Under the pieces are notes generated by a model. The model searched no databases, had not been told where the DNA came from, and saw nothing but the letters and a program-made list of their open reading frames with translations. Below, one piece after another: positions 1 to 13,712 of a stretch of 64,000 nucleotides of DNA. Positions within the stretch are counted from its first letter, which is position 1, and every line of letters begins with the position of its first letter. The stretch comes from Owenia fusiformis. Lineage: Eukaryota; Annelida; Polychaeta; Sabellida; Oweniidae. The stretch covers positions 35,994,166 to 36,058,165 of the forward strand of contig CAIIXF020000011.1 in assembly GCA_903813345.2 (NCBI GenBank), in the 5' to 3' direction. The position numbers and the translations under genes are program-made.

Positions 1-69
1 TGTTTTCAATGATTGGTTTAAGAGAAAAACATTGTTGTATTCAGTTCTCGATATCGATACCAATCCTTT
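1..69 (+). mobile_element. End of a MITE whose full copy is at 43293-43815
   Basis: The first 69 bases match, with few changes, the terminal repeat at 43747-43815 and the inverted one at 43296-43366 (shared words: TTTAAGAGAAA, ATATCGATACCAATCCTTT). The rest of the element lies beyond the window edge. Confidence 0.75.
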
Positions 70-907
70 AAATACATCATTTCAAAATATAATATAACAA
101 AATGTCAATAATTTTCTTTTCCAAGATCACAAACTGACACTTCATCATCATTAGGTGTCTACTGTTGGTGTAGTACATCTTTGAATATCACTTATGTTTC
201 GTGACCATGGAGATGCCCCCTCCCTTTAGATGATCATTGTGACCATTTGATACTAAAATGTGAGACATCTAGTTGATTAATGCATCTATATAATCCTCAT
301 TTTTTCACCCCAAATATCGGACACATCCTTTTTATCGATCTTTAAAACCAAACATTATTAGATTTGTGGAAAGTAACACCCTTAATGATTGGTTTTCAAA
401 ACTGTCTGGCTTAATTAAGTACTGTGTCACTTGTGTTTGCATTCATCCAATATTGCCCTTTGTGTAAGGTACATTACTATGTATATATCCCCTGTTCAGA
501 TAATCAGAGCTATAGATTAATCAATACATTGTGCTTTATCTTGGAATAGTCTTTATGTGAACCTGTTTCATCATTAACAAAGGTATAATCCATCTTGAAG
601 ATCTAAGAAGAAGCAGCAAAAGGTGACAGACAAAAGACTATTGCAAATCATAGCAAGAAAAAGAAACGTCTAAGCACAACTGATTAAAGATTATGCACAA
701 AGGGATAATTTCAAAAACTCCCTTCCTCTCCTACCATTGTACACATTATCATTTAGACTAATTGTGCCAAGTATATCTTTGTAGCCTTTTAACATCTTGT
801 CAGAGTATCTTTGTAGCCTTTTCACATCCTTTCTCAACTAATACAGTAGTTCAGCCATGCCTGGACGCATGCCCATACTTATTCTTAACCGGACACTTTA
901 AGTACTT
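70..907. other. No gene or clear repeat seen
   Basis: AT-rich sequence without a convincing ORF, splice-site pair or inverted repeat. A short direct repeat around TATCTTTGTAGCCTTTT occurs at about 775 and 808. Confidence 0.5.
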
Positions 908-1366
908 TGAGTGAGTAATCTTGTAATTAAGGTAGGCAGAGTAGAATAAATAATCCTGTAATTAAGGTAGGCAGAGTAGAATAAGTAATCTTGTAATTAA
1001 GGTAGGCGGAGTAGAATAAGTAATCTTGTAATTAAGGTAGGCGGAGTAGAATAAGTAATCTTGTTATTAAGGTAGGCAGAGTAGAGTGAGTAATCTTGTA
1101 ATAAAGGTAGGCGGAGTAGAATAAGTAATCTTGTAATTAAGGTAGGCGGAGTAGAGTTAGTAATCTTGCAATTAAGGTAGGCAGAGTAGAGTGAGTGATC
1201 TTGTAATAAAGGTAGGCAGAGTAGAATAAGTTATCTTGTAATTAAGGTTGGCAGAGTAGAGTGCGTAATCTTGTAATTAAGGTAGGCGGAATAGAATAAG
1301 TAATCTTGTAATTGAGGTAGGCAGAGTAGAGTGAGTAATTTGGCTAATTTAGGTAGGGAGAGTAGA
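908..1366 (+). repeat. 35-bp minisatellite, about 13 copies
   Basis: Unit around TTGTAATTAAGGTAGGC followed by RGAGTAGA and AGTAATC, with exact 35-base spacing where measured. Units differ at a few positions. The core AATTAAGGTAGG is shared with the array at 6385-7562. Confidence 0.95.
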
Positions 1367-3085
1367 AATAGTAAAACCATTTATACAGTTGTAATATAAT
1401 CAATCAATTTACTGCTTCTCAAATATAATCTCAGAGACTATTCATATCTTCAAAGTACTCTGCAATCAGGCTGTTTCATTAATGACGCTGTGCCCCATTT
1501 AACTGGCCATAGTTCACCAAAATGCACATTGCATCATTTAGCCACATACATTTTCAATACAAAATGTTTATATAAAGTTGTTTAATCTTCTGAATGTCAT
1601 GAAAACCAAAATCAATGAGCAAAGATCTTATTTGGGCTTCTTATGGTCACAAAGTAAACATTGTGTAGTTCTATGTTTGTTTGAGTTTGTTTTGTAATAC
1701 TCCCCTGACCGACCCAGGATGTGCCGTTGTCATAGTTATATCATGACCTCCCTTCCTGACCCAGGATGTGCCGTTGTCAGGTCCTGATTTTGATCACCTT
1801 GAGTTTCTAATGTCAGGGTGTATATTACTCAGGAAAAGGTCACGCTTTAAAATCCTGAATACACTTTGGAAATGAAAATTGGTTAAAAAAAAGTTAACAA
1901 TGTAGAATTCTAATTTACTGTAATTGAAAATGTTAAAATATGTAACAACTACTTTTTCAAAATTTTAGGCGATTGGGATGGGCATGATTGAAAAAGCATG
2001 AGGTAACATTTTACGATGGTTGGTGTTCAGTGTTTGGTGATTGGGGTCTGGCGTTTGGCGTCCATAACAGAGTTCTGCTGTCAGTGATGTAAAAAATGGC
2101 AGGTGGTGATATTTTGCATGTTATTGCCTAAGTACTTTTTAATTTAGATTTATTTGTTTTATGTTAATATTAAAAAAATCAAGGAAGTATAAAATAGCAA
2201 AATAAAAGTAAGTCCTTCATTTGCATGTAAAGGAGCAAACCATTAGCTTTTAGGTCAAAATAACCCTGTATGAAATAATTTATTCAATAATATTGAAATA
2301 TTGAAATTAGGTACAGTGTATAAACAATCAATTCTCCATCCAACCAAATAATATTGTTAGAGGTTCTTTACATTTCCATTGGAGGATTTGTTGCAAACAA
2401 TATGTGTGTTTTAATGCCACTTGCACATCATAACTCTCTTATTTATGTCTGTTATCAGATTAAGCATAGTAATTAAGTGTTCTAATGAATCAATAACGGC
2501 CATTTATTTTCAGACACAATGCTGTGTTCTTCCAATAGAATCACTACAGATATGGGAGGCGTATATCGGTTGAGAGTAAACATAAGGATCACATGGGTTG
2601 AGATAGGTAGATCAAGCGGATCTCAACACAACAGAGAGAGGCTGTGTGTGTGTAGAGGGGGAGAAACTTCAGGAACCCAGGTGTATTATTAAAGGCTAAC
2701 CTTTGTATGGATTAACAACTCATTGGACAATATCACAGTACAGCAATACAGCACAGGTAGGTGTTAGTTGTGTAAGCATTGTAAAACATATACATTTTGA
2801 GTTGTATGTTTATTGCTTTTATTGATAAGTGCATTGAAAAACTACACTTATAAGATTCACAACATGTTAGACCGTATCCTTCGTCTGAATAAATTCAGAC
2901 CGAATATTATATTCGGTCTGTTGGATACGTACTACAACGTGTACAGTACGTGCAGTACACTTATAATAGGACAGTCCTGTATTTGTGTATACAGTAGTAC
3001 AGATATTCAAAATACAGAGTAACCTGAGTAACAAAAATCAAGAAAAAATAATATCTGTGCGAAATCATGATTGCTGGGCCATAAT
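1367..3085. other. No gene seen; one short direct repeat and a hairpin
   Basis: GACCCAGGATGTGCCGTTGT is repeated at about 1711 and 1757. A hairpin at 2873-2929 contains a 25-base perfect palindrome (2896-2920) flanked by CGTATCC/GGATACG. The rest is plain AT-rich sequence. Confidence 0.5.
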
Positions 3086-3089
3086 AGGG

Positions 3090-3337
3090 TTGTTAAGAAA
3101 TATAGACCTCAGAGCAGGGGTAATATCGTCGAATACACCCCTTAGGGCTAGGCACAAACATTTTCTGTACCCCAAACGACCGAAGGGATGGCACAAACAT
3201 TTTCTGTACCCCAAACGACCGAAGGGAGTGAGGGGTACAGAAAATGTTTGTGCCTAGCCCTAAGGGGTGTATTCGACGATATTACCCCTGCTCTGAGGTC
3301 TACATGACGATTCGGACATGAAAACTCACCAAAATGT
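3090..3337. mobile_element. Foldback MITE, copy 1
   Basis: Near-perfect inverted repeat from TAGACCTCAGAGCAGGGG at 3103 to its complement ending 3302. A 47-base piece of the left arm is duplicated in the loop. Another copy is at 48837-49045. Similarity to that copy continues outside the symmetric part on one side, so the element is asymmetric. Confidence 0.9.
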
Positions 3338-3550
3338 CTCGTAATACTCATCATTGTCCTCCATTACTACGACCCACTGTTATGACGTCACACATTACAC
3401 GTATTACCAGGGGTATTGTTCGCGATACCCGGGGTGAAATGTTGACTTTGTTCACAGTTTATAGAAGGCGTGAATATAGCCATGTTCGAATATTGAATAA
3501 TTCACCTACCCCTATCGATAGAGCCATCTAGCTGAGTGAGTTGAGTCCAG

Positions 3551-3848
3551 TTTTAAGGTAGTTCAACAAGTTAAACCTAGTCTGGGCCTTATTTCTTATC
3601 TGACATTTCTTGTGGCCCGCCCTAGGTTTAACATCCGTGCCTATTCGGCCCTTGATGCAAAAAATTTTAATGATGGCCTATGGCAGCGCATAGAATTCCA
3701 TGCGCGTTTTATTAATAACTGATCGTGAGAATTTGCAACCAATGAAAGCATAGCACGGAAGTTAAACCCAACCAGGGCAACAAGAACACTCAGATTATAA
3801 ATGAAAGCCGTGGTATTGGGTTTAACTTGTTGAACTAGTTTTAAGGAG
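3551..3848. mobile_element. MITE with TTAA-GTTCAACAAGTTAAACC termini
   Basis: Inverted termini: GGTAGTTCAACAAGTTAAAC at the left and its near-complement (GTTTAACTTGTTGAACTAG) at the right end. About 300 bases, no coding potential. Confidence 0.8.
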
Positions 3849-4681
3849 GAAAATCGTGAAATCCCTATTATTGCCCATATATTGAGATTGAAAAATTCCC
3901 AGGTGAGCAATTAGAAACATCTCCTTCAGGATAATTTGGGAGATGCATTGTGTGTTTATTAGAATGAATATGGTATATCATTTCATTGAAACCTAATCAA
4001 GAAATATCAGATTTGTAATATTATTTATCTTATCAATTTCTAAGTTTATATTAATTAGTTAAGCTTAATAAGATATAGCCATAATCTAGCTAATTAGTAA
4101 TTAGCTTAATTAAGTGCATACTCAATTTCTCTGCTTATTATAAAAAGTATTATAAAAAGATTAAGTGTGTAATACAGGGAGGAGGGAGGGAAATAAAAAA
4201 TCCTACCTCCCTATCAATGTGTCTTTAAAATGAATACAATGGTGTGTCATGTGACATGTGTACCAATAAATCCAAAAGGGGATTGATCAATTAAAACTAA
4301 AACACATTGGGGAGTGCCTACGTTGCACTGAAACCCCATTTGTGTAAACAGAAGACTCCCTAGGCAATCAAAACAATAAAGCACAATATATTACATATAA
4401 TGTTTATATAAGTATCATATTCTAGTACTAGAACATAATATTCGTTGGAAGATAAGTTTAATGATCATGTTTTCTCGCTATGTACTAGTAGTAAACACCC
4501 AGTCCAAAGAGAGCATTGATACCAGAAAGTAACAAAATCTTAGGGTAAATATATAGGTATTTACTTCATGCTTTAATAAAGTAAAATAGTATTTATATAA
4601 TTTAGAATGTTTGATGAAATACTGCACGTTCATTGGATCTAATCTAGGCTGAGGTTATTACATTGTATAGACCTTACAAAT
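3849..4681. other. No gene seen
   Basis: AT-rich sequence with runs of TTAATTAG-like words near 4020-4110 and no ORF or inverted repeat of note. Confidence 0.5.
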
Positions 4682-4891
4682 CAGGCCCGTAGCCAGGGGG
4701 GGTTCGCATGGTTCGGGCGAACCCCCCCCCCCCTGGCCAAAAATTCTTTCAAAATCATGCAGTTTTTCACCATTTTGAACACTTTTTAAGTGATTTTGGC
4801 CCTTTTTGGACCCAAATTGTCAAAAGTGAACCCCCCCCTGGAATTTTCCAAAAAGTGAACCCCCCCTTGGCAAATCCTGGCTACGGGCCTG
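4682..4891. mobile_element. MITE with CAGGCCCGTAGCCAGG terminal repeats
   Basis: 16-base terminal inverted repeats (CAGGCCCGTAGCCAGG / CCTGGCTACGGGCCTG) enclose about 210 bases with internal poly-C blocks GAACCCCCCC. It is flanked by a likely 5-base target duplication CAAAT. The interior repeats GTGAACCCCCCC twice. Confidence 0.9.
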
Positions 4892-5437
4892 CAAATTAAA
4901 CATTTTTTGGTAAAGTTGCTTGTTTAATCATGCTCGTTAAATCATAAAGTTGTTTCTACCTTTTTTGATTTGTATTGTAATGTATTGAATTTTTGGAATT
5001 ATAGATCCTGAATTCATTTCATACAAGAAAGCTTGGTAAATCCTGTGCTCTTTTCATTGAAATCACAATTTGATGATGAGCAAATAATCAAAGTGGCCTA
5101 ATATATAAGCACTGTGTGGTTGACACGGTTTAGTTTTTAAAACATAATATTAATAAACCTGGAGGAGGCCACGTTCAATTCAACCTTGGAAAGCCATTAC
5201 TACAAGGTGAACATGTTTTAATTATTTAAATGACAAATGGATAATGGCTTGGTACTAGTTTTTCACATTGGTTGCTATGGACGGTTGTTATGGCAATAAA
5301 ACTAGAGAGAACATATTTGACTGTTGGCTTCATGAATGTTCATTCCATCAAAATAAAATAAATATTATGTGTTGTTCTTATGTATTCATTTAGGATAGGT
5401 TAAATAAATGTTATTTCTTTTAAGTATAGCATCATAA

Positions 5438-6372
5438 CTGCTTCATTATTCGTTTGTAATAAATTCCCTTATACGAATATTTATACATGTACAAATAAAA
5501 TGCCTTAGTTACAAATACATATTTGATGTATCAAACAGACAAATAAATTCCTATAAATCGGGTGCATTTTATGTTTATAAGGATTAAAAATATTTGTAAC
5601 TTACAATTTATTATTCGCTAACTACAGCTTATAATTCGTAAATTTCAAATAAGTTGCCTGTTATTTTATCGCAGAAATGTATTTTTATGAATAATAATCT
5701 TGCAAATTACCCATGAATTATTGCAGAAAGCAAACGAATAATAAAATGAAACTTTACGAATATAAATCTGAGTTTACAAATACAAATGAGAGTTAACGAA
5801 TATAAACTGCAAGTCTCGAGGCATAGGTCACATGACACGAGAAATTTAGGTGTGTGAGGGGGAGGGGGTGATGACTTTGACCATGTCTCGTTGAGAATGA
5901 TCACATGATCTCAATGAACCAATGAAAAACGAATATATAAGTGCAATTTACAAATACAAATGACAATATTTACAACAGTAAATGTGCACTTTTACGGAAA
6001 CATGTATTACCTTGTTACGAAAATAAATTTGACAATTAAAAAATGAAATGCCAAGGCAAGTTCTTAGTGATTGATGACATTCAGTTCATAGTTGTAAAAC
6101 TAATATATTTGCAGAAACAACGATAAAGGTACAAAATGAACTTAAATTTATTTGAATACGGATAAACAATGTGTCACTTACAAATTATTTTGAGGACAAT
6201 GTATTTCAGTATAAAACACATACATATACGTTTTAACAAAACAAATTAGATTAGCGAACAGGAAATACAAACAATGAATAAAAATACTCAAGTTACGAAC
6301 ATAAATGTGCTTTTAACAAATTCAAAAGCTCAATATACAAATGCATATTGTAAAATACGAATAATGAAGCAG
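5438..6372. mobile_element. Element with 16-base perfect TIRs and ACGAATA-rich interior
   Basis: CTGCTTCATTATTCGT (5438-5453) and its exact complement (6357-6372) bound 935 bases. The interior is a loose array of TTACGAATA/TACAAATA words about 25-35 bases apart. There is no transposase ORF. Confidence 0.75.
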
Positions 6373-6384
6373 AAAACATTCCAT

Positions 6385-7562
6385 ACTTAAGATAGGTCAA
6401 CTAAAATGTGTGTTTCACTTAAGGTAGGCCATGTAAAATGTGTATTGAAATTAAGATAGGTCAATTAAAGTACATGTATGTATAGAAATTAAGGTAGGCC
6501 ATGTAAAATGTGTATTGAAATTAAGATAGGTCAATTAAAGTACATGTATGTATAGAAATTAAGGTAGGCCATGTAAAATGTGTATTGAAATTAAGATAGG
6601 TCAATTAAAGTACATGTATGTATAGAAATTAAGGTAGGCCATGTAAAATATGTATTCAAATTAAGGTAGGTCAATTAAAATGTGTTTAGAAATTAAGGTA
6701 GGGCATGTAAAATGCATATTCAAATTAAGGTAGGTCAATTAAAATATTTATAGAAATTAAGGTAGGGCATGTAAAATGTGTATTGAAATTAAGGTAGGTC
6801 AATTAGAATTAATGTAGGCCATCTAAAATGTGTATTGAAATTAAGATAGGTCAATTAAAGTACATGTATGTATAGAAATTAAGGTAGGCCATGTAAAATA
6901 TGTATTCAAATTAAGGTAGGTCAATTAAAATGTGTATAGAAATTAAGGTAGGGCATTTAAAATGCATATTCAAATTAAGGTAGGTCAATTAAAATATTTA
7001 TAGAAATTAAGGTGGGGCATGTAAAATGTGTATTGAAATTAAGATAGGTCAATTAAAATATGTATAGAAATTAAGGTAGGGCATGTAAAATGGGTATTGA
7101 AATTAAGATAGGTCAATTAAAGTACATGTATGTATAGAAATTAAGGTGGGCCATGTAAAATATGTATTCAAATTAAGGTAGGTCAATTAAAATGTGTATA
7201 GAAATTAAGGTAGGGCATGTTAAATGCATATTCAAATTAAGGTAGGTCAATTAAAATATTTATAGAAATTAAGGTAGGGCATGTAAAATGTGTATTGAAA
7301 TTAAGATAGGTCAATTAAAATATGTATAGAAATTAAGGTAGGCCATGTAAAATGTGTATTGAAATTAAGGTAGGTCAATTAGAATTAATGTAGGCAATGT
7401 AAAATGTGTATTCAAATTAAGGTAGGTCAATTAAAATATGTATAGAAATTAAGGTAGGCCATGTAAAATGTGTATTCAAATTAAGGTAGGTCAATTAGAA
7501 TTAATGTAGGCTATGTAAAATGTGTATTCAAATTAAGGTAGGTCTGTTAAAATGTGTATTAA
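6385..7562 (+). repeat. Satellite of 32-bp half-units (64-70 bp higher-order unit)
   Basis: Alternating half-units AAATTAAGGTAGGCCATGTA.. and AAATTAAGATAGGTCAATTA.., 32 bases each. Some pairs extend to 70 bases by an ACATGTATGT insertion. About 35 half-units in all. Confidence 0.95.
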
Positions 7563-8835
7563 AATGAGTACTCCTAATAACCTTATACATTTTACATACT
7601 GACATGCATCAAACCTCATGCACAGATGCATCCCAACATGCCTACCTTAATGTACATTATAAGCCAAGATTAGCAGATCTCTGATGACACCTGAGCCTTT
7701 TATATTTACAACTGTTTGTATTTGTTAGTTTTTACAAAGTTTTTACAAATAGAACAATGAATTGAAGCCACATATATCTAACATGCATGATCTATTGAAA
7801 ATTATATAAAAACCATTATAATTTCACTTTTTGGGTTCCAATGCTCCAAATACTATCAGTGTGTCTAGGGAGACTGTAATGTTTGTTAAACAACAACAAA
7901 TTGCCAACTCATTCAAGTTATGTCATCTACTGATATGATCCTATTTGCTGAATATCTGTCTGGTTATGATCAAGTTATATTATTTACCTATATGATTTAT
8001 TACTTGATTACTGGCTGAGCATGACTTGCATTCTCAGGTAGATTAGATTATATAATTAGCAATGCCCAGGCCTGTACGAAAAACTTTCCAGGTTCATTTT
8101 TTTTGGGGGGGGGCAGGTCAAATTTGACAATTTTGATCCAGAAATACTTGAAAAGTGTTCAAAACTGTGACCTTTGGCTCAATCCACCCCCCCCCACCCC
8201 CAGCTACTGGCTTGATGCTAATCAACATAGACATAATATTTGGCATTTAGTATATTCATATCATCATGTTTATTTTTATAATCATGAAAAGTACACATGT
8301 ACTAGCATTATCAATAACTTTATAAAGAGACTGGGTGCTTGTCCAAAATGATTATGTATGAATTTCAAAAATGTTGGTTCATGATTTGAAATGAAGAAGA
8401 TGTCTTGAAATCCAAGTGAATCAACATTCTTATATTATTACTTTTCATGACATCTTGACATTGGTTGTAATTAATTTGAAAATCGAAGGTGGGTCTAGGA
8501 GAACATTTAATTTGTTTATGCATAATGATGTCAGCATTTGCGCATGGTGATGTCAACATTGTCAGGCCTGGATGAATCACTCACTTCCCACCATGCCAAC
8601 AGTTGCTAGGGAACATATCAACATAATACAATCACCCACAAAGTTTAATAGTAGATTTTCAAATATAGATTACTGTACGTAATATATGGGATAAGGGTCA
8701 TTTTGATAAGGCTGAATGTTTCATTGAATAATCAAGTTGTTCCAGTTTGGGATCAATACCAAATATAATTATCATTATTGATGGCTATTGTGGGCATTAT
8801 GTAAATAAAGGCTTCAGATTGATTGCAAGACTTTG
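7563..8835. other. No gene seen; a poly-G/poly-C block at 8066-8212
   Basis: 8066-8212 resembles the CAGGCCCGTAGCCAGG element in layout (G-run, then TGACAATTTTGATCCAGAAA, then C-run and AGCTACTGGC) and may be a decayed relative. The remainder shows nothing. Confidence 0.4.
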
Positions 8836-9031
8836 TTTACACTCCCCATCATAAATTAGGAAAACCAGTAGCCCCCTTTTGGTTATATTCTCAAAGCCTT
8901 ATGTTTAACAATCCATCATATTTGTCATAACTGAACTATTGTAATTCAAATAACAAAATCAAATATTGAAATGCTTTGATATGCTATGGAAGAAAACTTC
9001 AGATTGCCAGACTTATGAAGGGGAGTGTAAA
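8836..9031. mobile_element. MITE of the CACTCCCC family, copy 1
   Basis: Imperfect terminal repeats TTTACACTCCCCATCATAA and, inverted, TTTACACTCCCCTTCATAA bound about 195 bases. Relatives are at 15935 and 29418-29606. Confidence 0.75.
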
Positions 9032-9078
9032 TGTATATATACATGTAAGTGCATGGGTTTGAAAGCCCATGATAAGTG

Positions 9079-9575
9079 CAGGCGTGTCAACTGTCCCGCA
9101 ATTTGCGTATTTGTCACGCATTTACTGAAGAATTTGAAGTCACGCCAGTTATTTTTGCGTGACAGAAAATGTCACGCAAATACGCATTTTACCTGGTAAT
9201 TGTCAAGCAAAAATATTTCTGTAGAAAATTTTCGAAAAAAGATCGTCTACACAGCAAAAATACGAACGACGGGAAAAAACGTACGCATTTCGTTCGGACT
9301 TTTCACGCGAATTACGGATATGTCACGCATTCCGTTCGAAATTTTTCGTACCTACCCCCCACCCCCCCCCCGTTGATGGATGTTTGAAACGCGAGCGTAG
9401 CGAGCGTGAAAAATTTGAGGTGTTCAAAATTTGGCAAGATGTAATAAAATTTAAACCAAGGTGTTCAAAATTTGGATCAAGGTGTTCAGATTTGGACCAA
9501 GGTGTCCACATTTTGAGGGGAGGTGTTCAACATTTCCAAGTCACTCATGTTAGGTGTTCCCAAGTTGACAGGCCT
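9079..9575. mobile_element. MITE with CAGGCGTGTCAACT termini and 6-bp target duplication
   Basis: Left CAGGCGTGTCAACT and right complement AAGTTGACAGGCCTG, flanked on both sides by TAAGTG. The interior is richer in GC, with repeated GTCACGCA words and a later set of GGTGTTCAAAATTTGG repeats. No intact ORF. Confidence 0.8.
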
Positions 9576-11488
9576 GTAAGTGTAAGGAACAGTGTAACGA
9601 ATACATCAGTAGTAACATAGTGTTACATGAAGCAGTTCATGGGTCACAAAAGGTCAGGGTGTTACATTCCTAGGTCAAAAATTATCTGAAAGGTCAGAGG
9701 TCAATGTATATTTAGTATTATATGTTACCAATTTTGTATGTGTAAAATAATACTAGCTGTATACACTTTGAATATAACGACAATAGATAAGGAATTAAAA
9801 TGACAATATTGTAAGTGGTTACAAATGTGTAACAATTGTTACAAATGCCAAATATTTGAACCATCACAAGAAGTTTAGCGTCAACAATATGTTACAAATG
9901 CCAAATATTTGAACCATCACAAGAAGTAGCGTTAACAATGTTAACACTTCTTGTGTTGACATTAAAACAGTGTGACATATTGGAAGGTACTGGGAAAGTA
10001 TTGCATTTTATGAAGGAAAAACCACATTTGCTACTTAGTTAATTAGATCAAGCCAGGTAAATGGTAATGGTACGTGCGATGCCAAACGTGTCACAGTACC
10101 TGGAACTGTCTGCAGGGATTAATAATTAACTGAATAGCTCTTCTACATTCCTATAGGCGCTCTTGTAGCTATAGTATATGGGAAAGCAGGTTTTGATTAC
10201 ATAGTCTTGGTTCCATGATATCCTCAATAAATTATTAGGTATTTGTTTCAAAACCTCCATTAACCTTCAGAAGGTTAAAAGTAAATGAATGCATTTCGTT
10301 CTTTTGTTATGACTCTACATCATCATAAATCACAGCGTTTCCAATTGAAATCCGATATTTTTAGCTATTTTATATCCTTTTGGGATATTATATGTGTCAG
10401 GCTTTTATGAAATTGTGTGATAAATGTTCATTGAAGGGTGGCTGGTTGTGCAGAAAGGCAGGTAGACATAAAACAAGGTAAATCAATAGCAAAGTCTCTA
10501 CGAAGCCAGATCTTTTAGATATAATGTTGAACTACTAGCTAGATAACCATAAGGGTAACAGGCATTTCTCTAATGAAGATAAACCTTTATATAATGCAAC
10601 AATAGGATTATTCCCTATTTAGGTGAGTACTAAATAGTTTTATTGTTCAAGAAGTAGTTATTGTATTCCCTGTGGCACATTTCTAAAAAACATTGCTTAT
10701 ATATGAGTTATTATTTCCCAGGGGACCCATTTCTCAAAATTATCTTCATGGCAACCTCTAGATTGACTTTTATGATTTCACCATAGCAACATAGTAATAT
10801 AGTAACATACATATTTTTGCAATATCACATTCATTCTAATCACTTCTGTTTTCAAATTGCAATATTTAAGAGATCGGGTCTCCTAAAAACACAATTAGAG
10901 TAACCCCTGATTTTTTCGTGTTATTTGATGTAAAACAAGTTTGTTTATCAACTTATCAATTCTGAGGCTTGAATTAATTCGTTAACAGTATCAATTCGAT
11001 GATTGTTCCTAGCCATGAATTTCCACTTACATTAATAGAAATTAAAATTTAAAAAGCCCGCTCAAATTTGTTCCAGTCTGATTGGCTTTTCCTTCAGATT
11101 ATTTTGGCTTAGAGAAGCCATATTTATTACTTCTAAGGGGTTACTATATAGGTAAATCCCCAAAAAACATTGTATTCTGTTTTCGACTTATTGTGTTCAA
11201 TTCTGACAGTTGGTTGTTCTTTTGGTTGTCCTGTTGATATCCTCAATATATTGTCGATATCGTGCTTATGATTTGGTCTCAAGATATATCTAAGGTATAT
11301 ATGATGTTTTATGAGCAATTATATTGGGACATTACTGATTGTCCAGAATAGAAATCTGGATGACTCGATCTCTTTAAAAAACTGATAGAATGGAAGGCAC
11401 TGATCTCTAACATTGATCACATTGAACTATTATTTGTTGGGTTCATATGATGAATTTGGGTTTGAGTGACCAAGCATTGATAATTACT
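9576..11488. other. No gene seen; short repeats at 9839-9960
   Basis: GTTACAAATGCCAAATATTT and about 35 following bases are repeated in tandem (about 9839 and 9890), followed by an inverted ACTTCTTGTG. Otherwise featureless AT-rich sequence. Confidence 0.5.
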
Positions 11489-11920
11489 CAGATGCGAGTA
11501 GGTAGTTAGTAGTTACCCATTTCGCCACCAGGTGGCTGATTCGGGGGAAATAACATGGCAGGGTATTACAAAATTCCCTTAAACTTGAATATGCATCAGT
11601 TTTAGTGGTTCACTTTTCAAATTACCCTTATGTAAGTGATAGTTATATAAATTAAAATATGTCCAGTAAAATAAAATATTATCTGGCCAACACAAGAAAA
11701 GATATTTCACTTTTTGTAGTTTTACAACATGGGGTCTATGGGGAATCTCCCCGACCTAGAAGTCACATTTTCAAAAAAGTTAAATTTTCAAAGTTGATAA
11801 ACTCTTTTCAAAATCATATTTTAAGATGTAATTTTATATGTAGATTCCAAATATGACACCAGTTTGACTGAATTGTGAATTTTTAATGACGTAAATCAAG
11901 ATTATTTCTACTCGCATCTA
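11489..11920. mobile_element. MITE with AGATGCGAGTAG termini
   Basis: 12-base inverted termini CAGATGCGAGTAG / CTACTCGCATCT at about 430 bases apart. There is no ORF of note inside. Confidence 0.65.
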
Positions 11921-13208
11921 GGATATTACCCTTTGCTAAAGTTTGACTTAAAGCATCTTGGCTTCAAAGCTCCAGAACTTGCTGACACATTAACCAAACT
12001 AAAATGATTAATTGTCAAAACATTTTACAACAAATTTCATTCATAAATCTGTGTTTCAAAGTCATTCTGACATATTTATTGACTTTTTAGTTTTTCAGTT
12101 TTGATTTCATTGACTTCATTATTATAACACAGGTGTTTGTATATCACATATTAATTTTCCAATATTCTACATTCATGCATTTTCTGGTAAGTTCTGCATG
12201 CAGCTGGGGAAATTGGTATATAACTCTGGTAAAGATTTAAGCTATTGGAATATGTATGGTTCAGGTTTAATTTTTTTCTCTTGCAACTGTTATCAAACTT
12301 GTCATTTCTGAATCACTGAACAGATAACTTTTTCTTATTCTCTCCCCACCCTCTGAATCATAGAGTTTATTTTAACAATACAAATAAATGTTTATTGTCG
12401 ACTCATATGAAGTCTATTTTGGGTGTAGCCATGAGTTTTCACCAAAAATTTTACAATTTTTTTTATTCATCAGACGTTTTTTTCAACTAAAGCTGTGCCA
12501 TTCTCAAAATTCATTTTGTTCGTTGCGTACCTTCACTATACCTGTCTGACGTTGTTATGCATTCTTATCCCTCTCACCTATATGTATTTGTCTCGCCAAT
12601 TTTTTATCTTTGCTACACCACTGTCTCTGAAAAACTAATTCCATTCCCCTACAGTCTCATTTGGTAATTCATATAAGCAACCCTATTGGTTTAAAAAATT
12701 ATGATTTAGGATTGTTTTTATTGTTATCACACATTTTTCCTTATTTGGTATTGATGGCAAACAAAGTGAACATTGACTGCAACATAGAACATATAACTGC
12801 TTTATACTGTACTGAGGGGGGGGGAGGTCATGGGTTCCTTTCCTCTCTCACTTTTCACATGAGCCCCTTTAAGAATAGGATTACATTCTGGGTTTTTCAT
12901 TGACACGTATGAAAACAGAGGCTGCTGTGGGCTTGATTTATATGTTTCAAATTTACTTTAAAACTGAATTGATGAAACAATCTAATTGGTTAACATAACT
13001 ATTTGCTGTGAGAGTGTGTAATCCAGATGAGACCCCAGATGATACTGCTCTCTGATTTGTCATCTCCAGTTATTGCCTCTCATAAATATCCAACAAGGAA
13101 TGCCATGTAAAAAACACCACTTACTCAACATATGCTTAGATAGGCTGAATACGCTTACCACTATTGACATATTTTCCCTTTTGGGTCAAGCATCTTAGGC
13201 TCTGAATG
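11921..13208. other. No gene seen
   Basis: AT-rich with no convincing ORF. A GGGGGGGG run at about 12817 sits in otherwise plain sequence. Confidence 0.5.
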
Positions 13209-13210
13209 TA

Positions 13211-13710
13211 CAGGGTGACGAAAAAAATGTTACCCAAAAATTCCACAATATCTTTGTGGAATTTGTGTAATTTTTACGTTACATCATTGAATTGTGTTCA
13301 GTTTTACATCATTGTACTAAATTGGATATCTCTATACAGCTCTCTGGGAAATTTTTTAATAAGACATGCTCTTCCAAAACTCATGTCTTGTAGTTTGATA
13401 TGAACATGATAACATCAAAATTAATATGTCCTTCTTTGATAGTCATCTGCATTTTTGTTGGATATCTTAGTTACACTGTTTTTTTATAGTGTGACATGGG
13501 TTCAGCTTATATTTCATGGAAACGGAATAAAGATCTTGATATTCATGAAAGAAATGACTGTTTGCCTTTAAGTGGACAAAAATGGTGTTGCAGAAATGAA
13601 TCAAACGATTATTGTAAATACAGCAGAATATTTTTGTTACAAAATGATGAACCTAAAAATCTAACAATATCATGTATTTGTTTGATTAACATTTTTTGGG
13701 GTCACCCTGT
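13211..13710. mobile_element. Mariner-like non-autonomous element, TIR CAGGGTGAC
   Basis: CAGGGTGAC at the left and GTCACCCTG at the right, each next to TA, as expected for a Tc1/mariner target duplication. 500 bases, with no transposase. Confidence 0.75.
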
Positions 13711-13712
13711 AT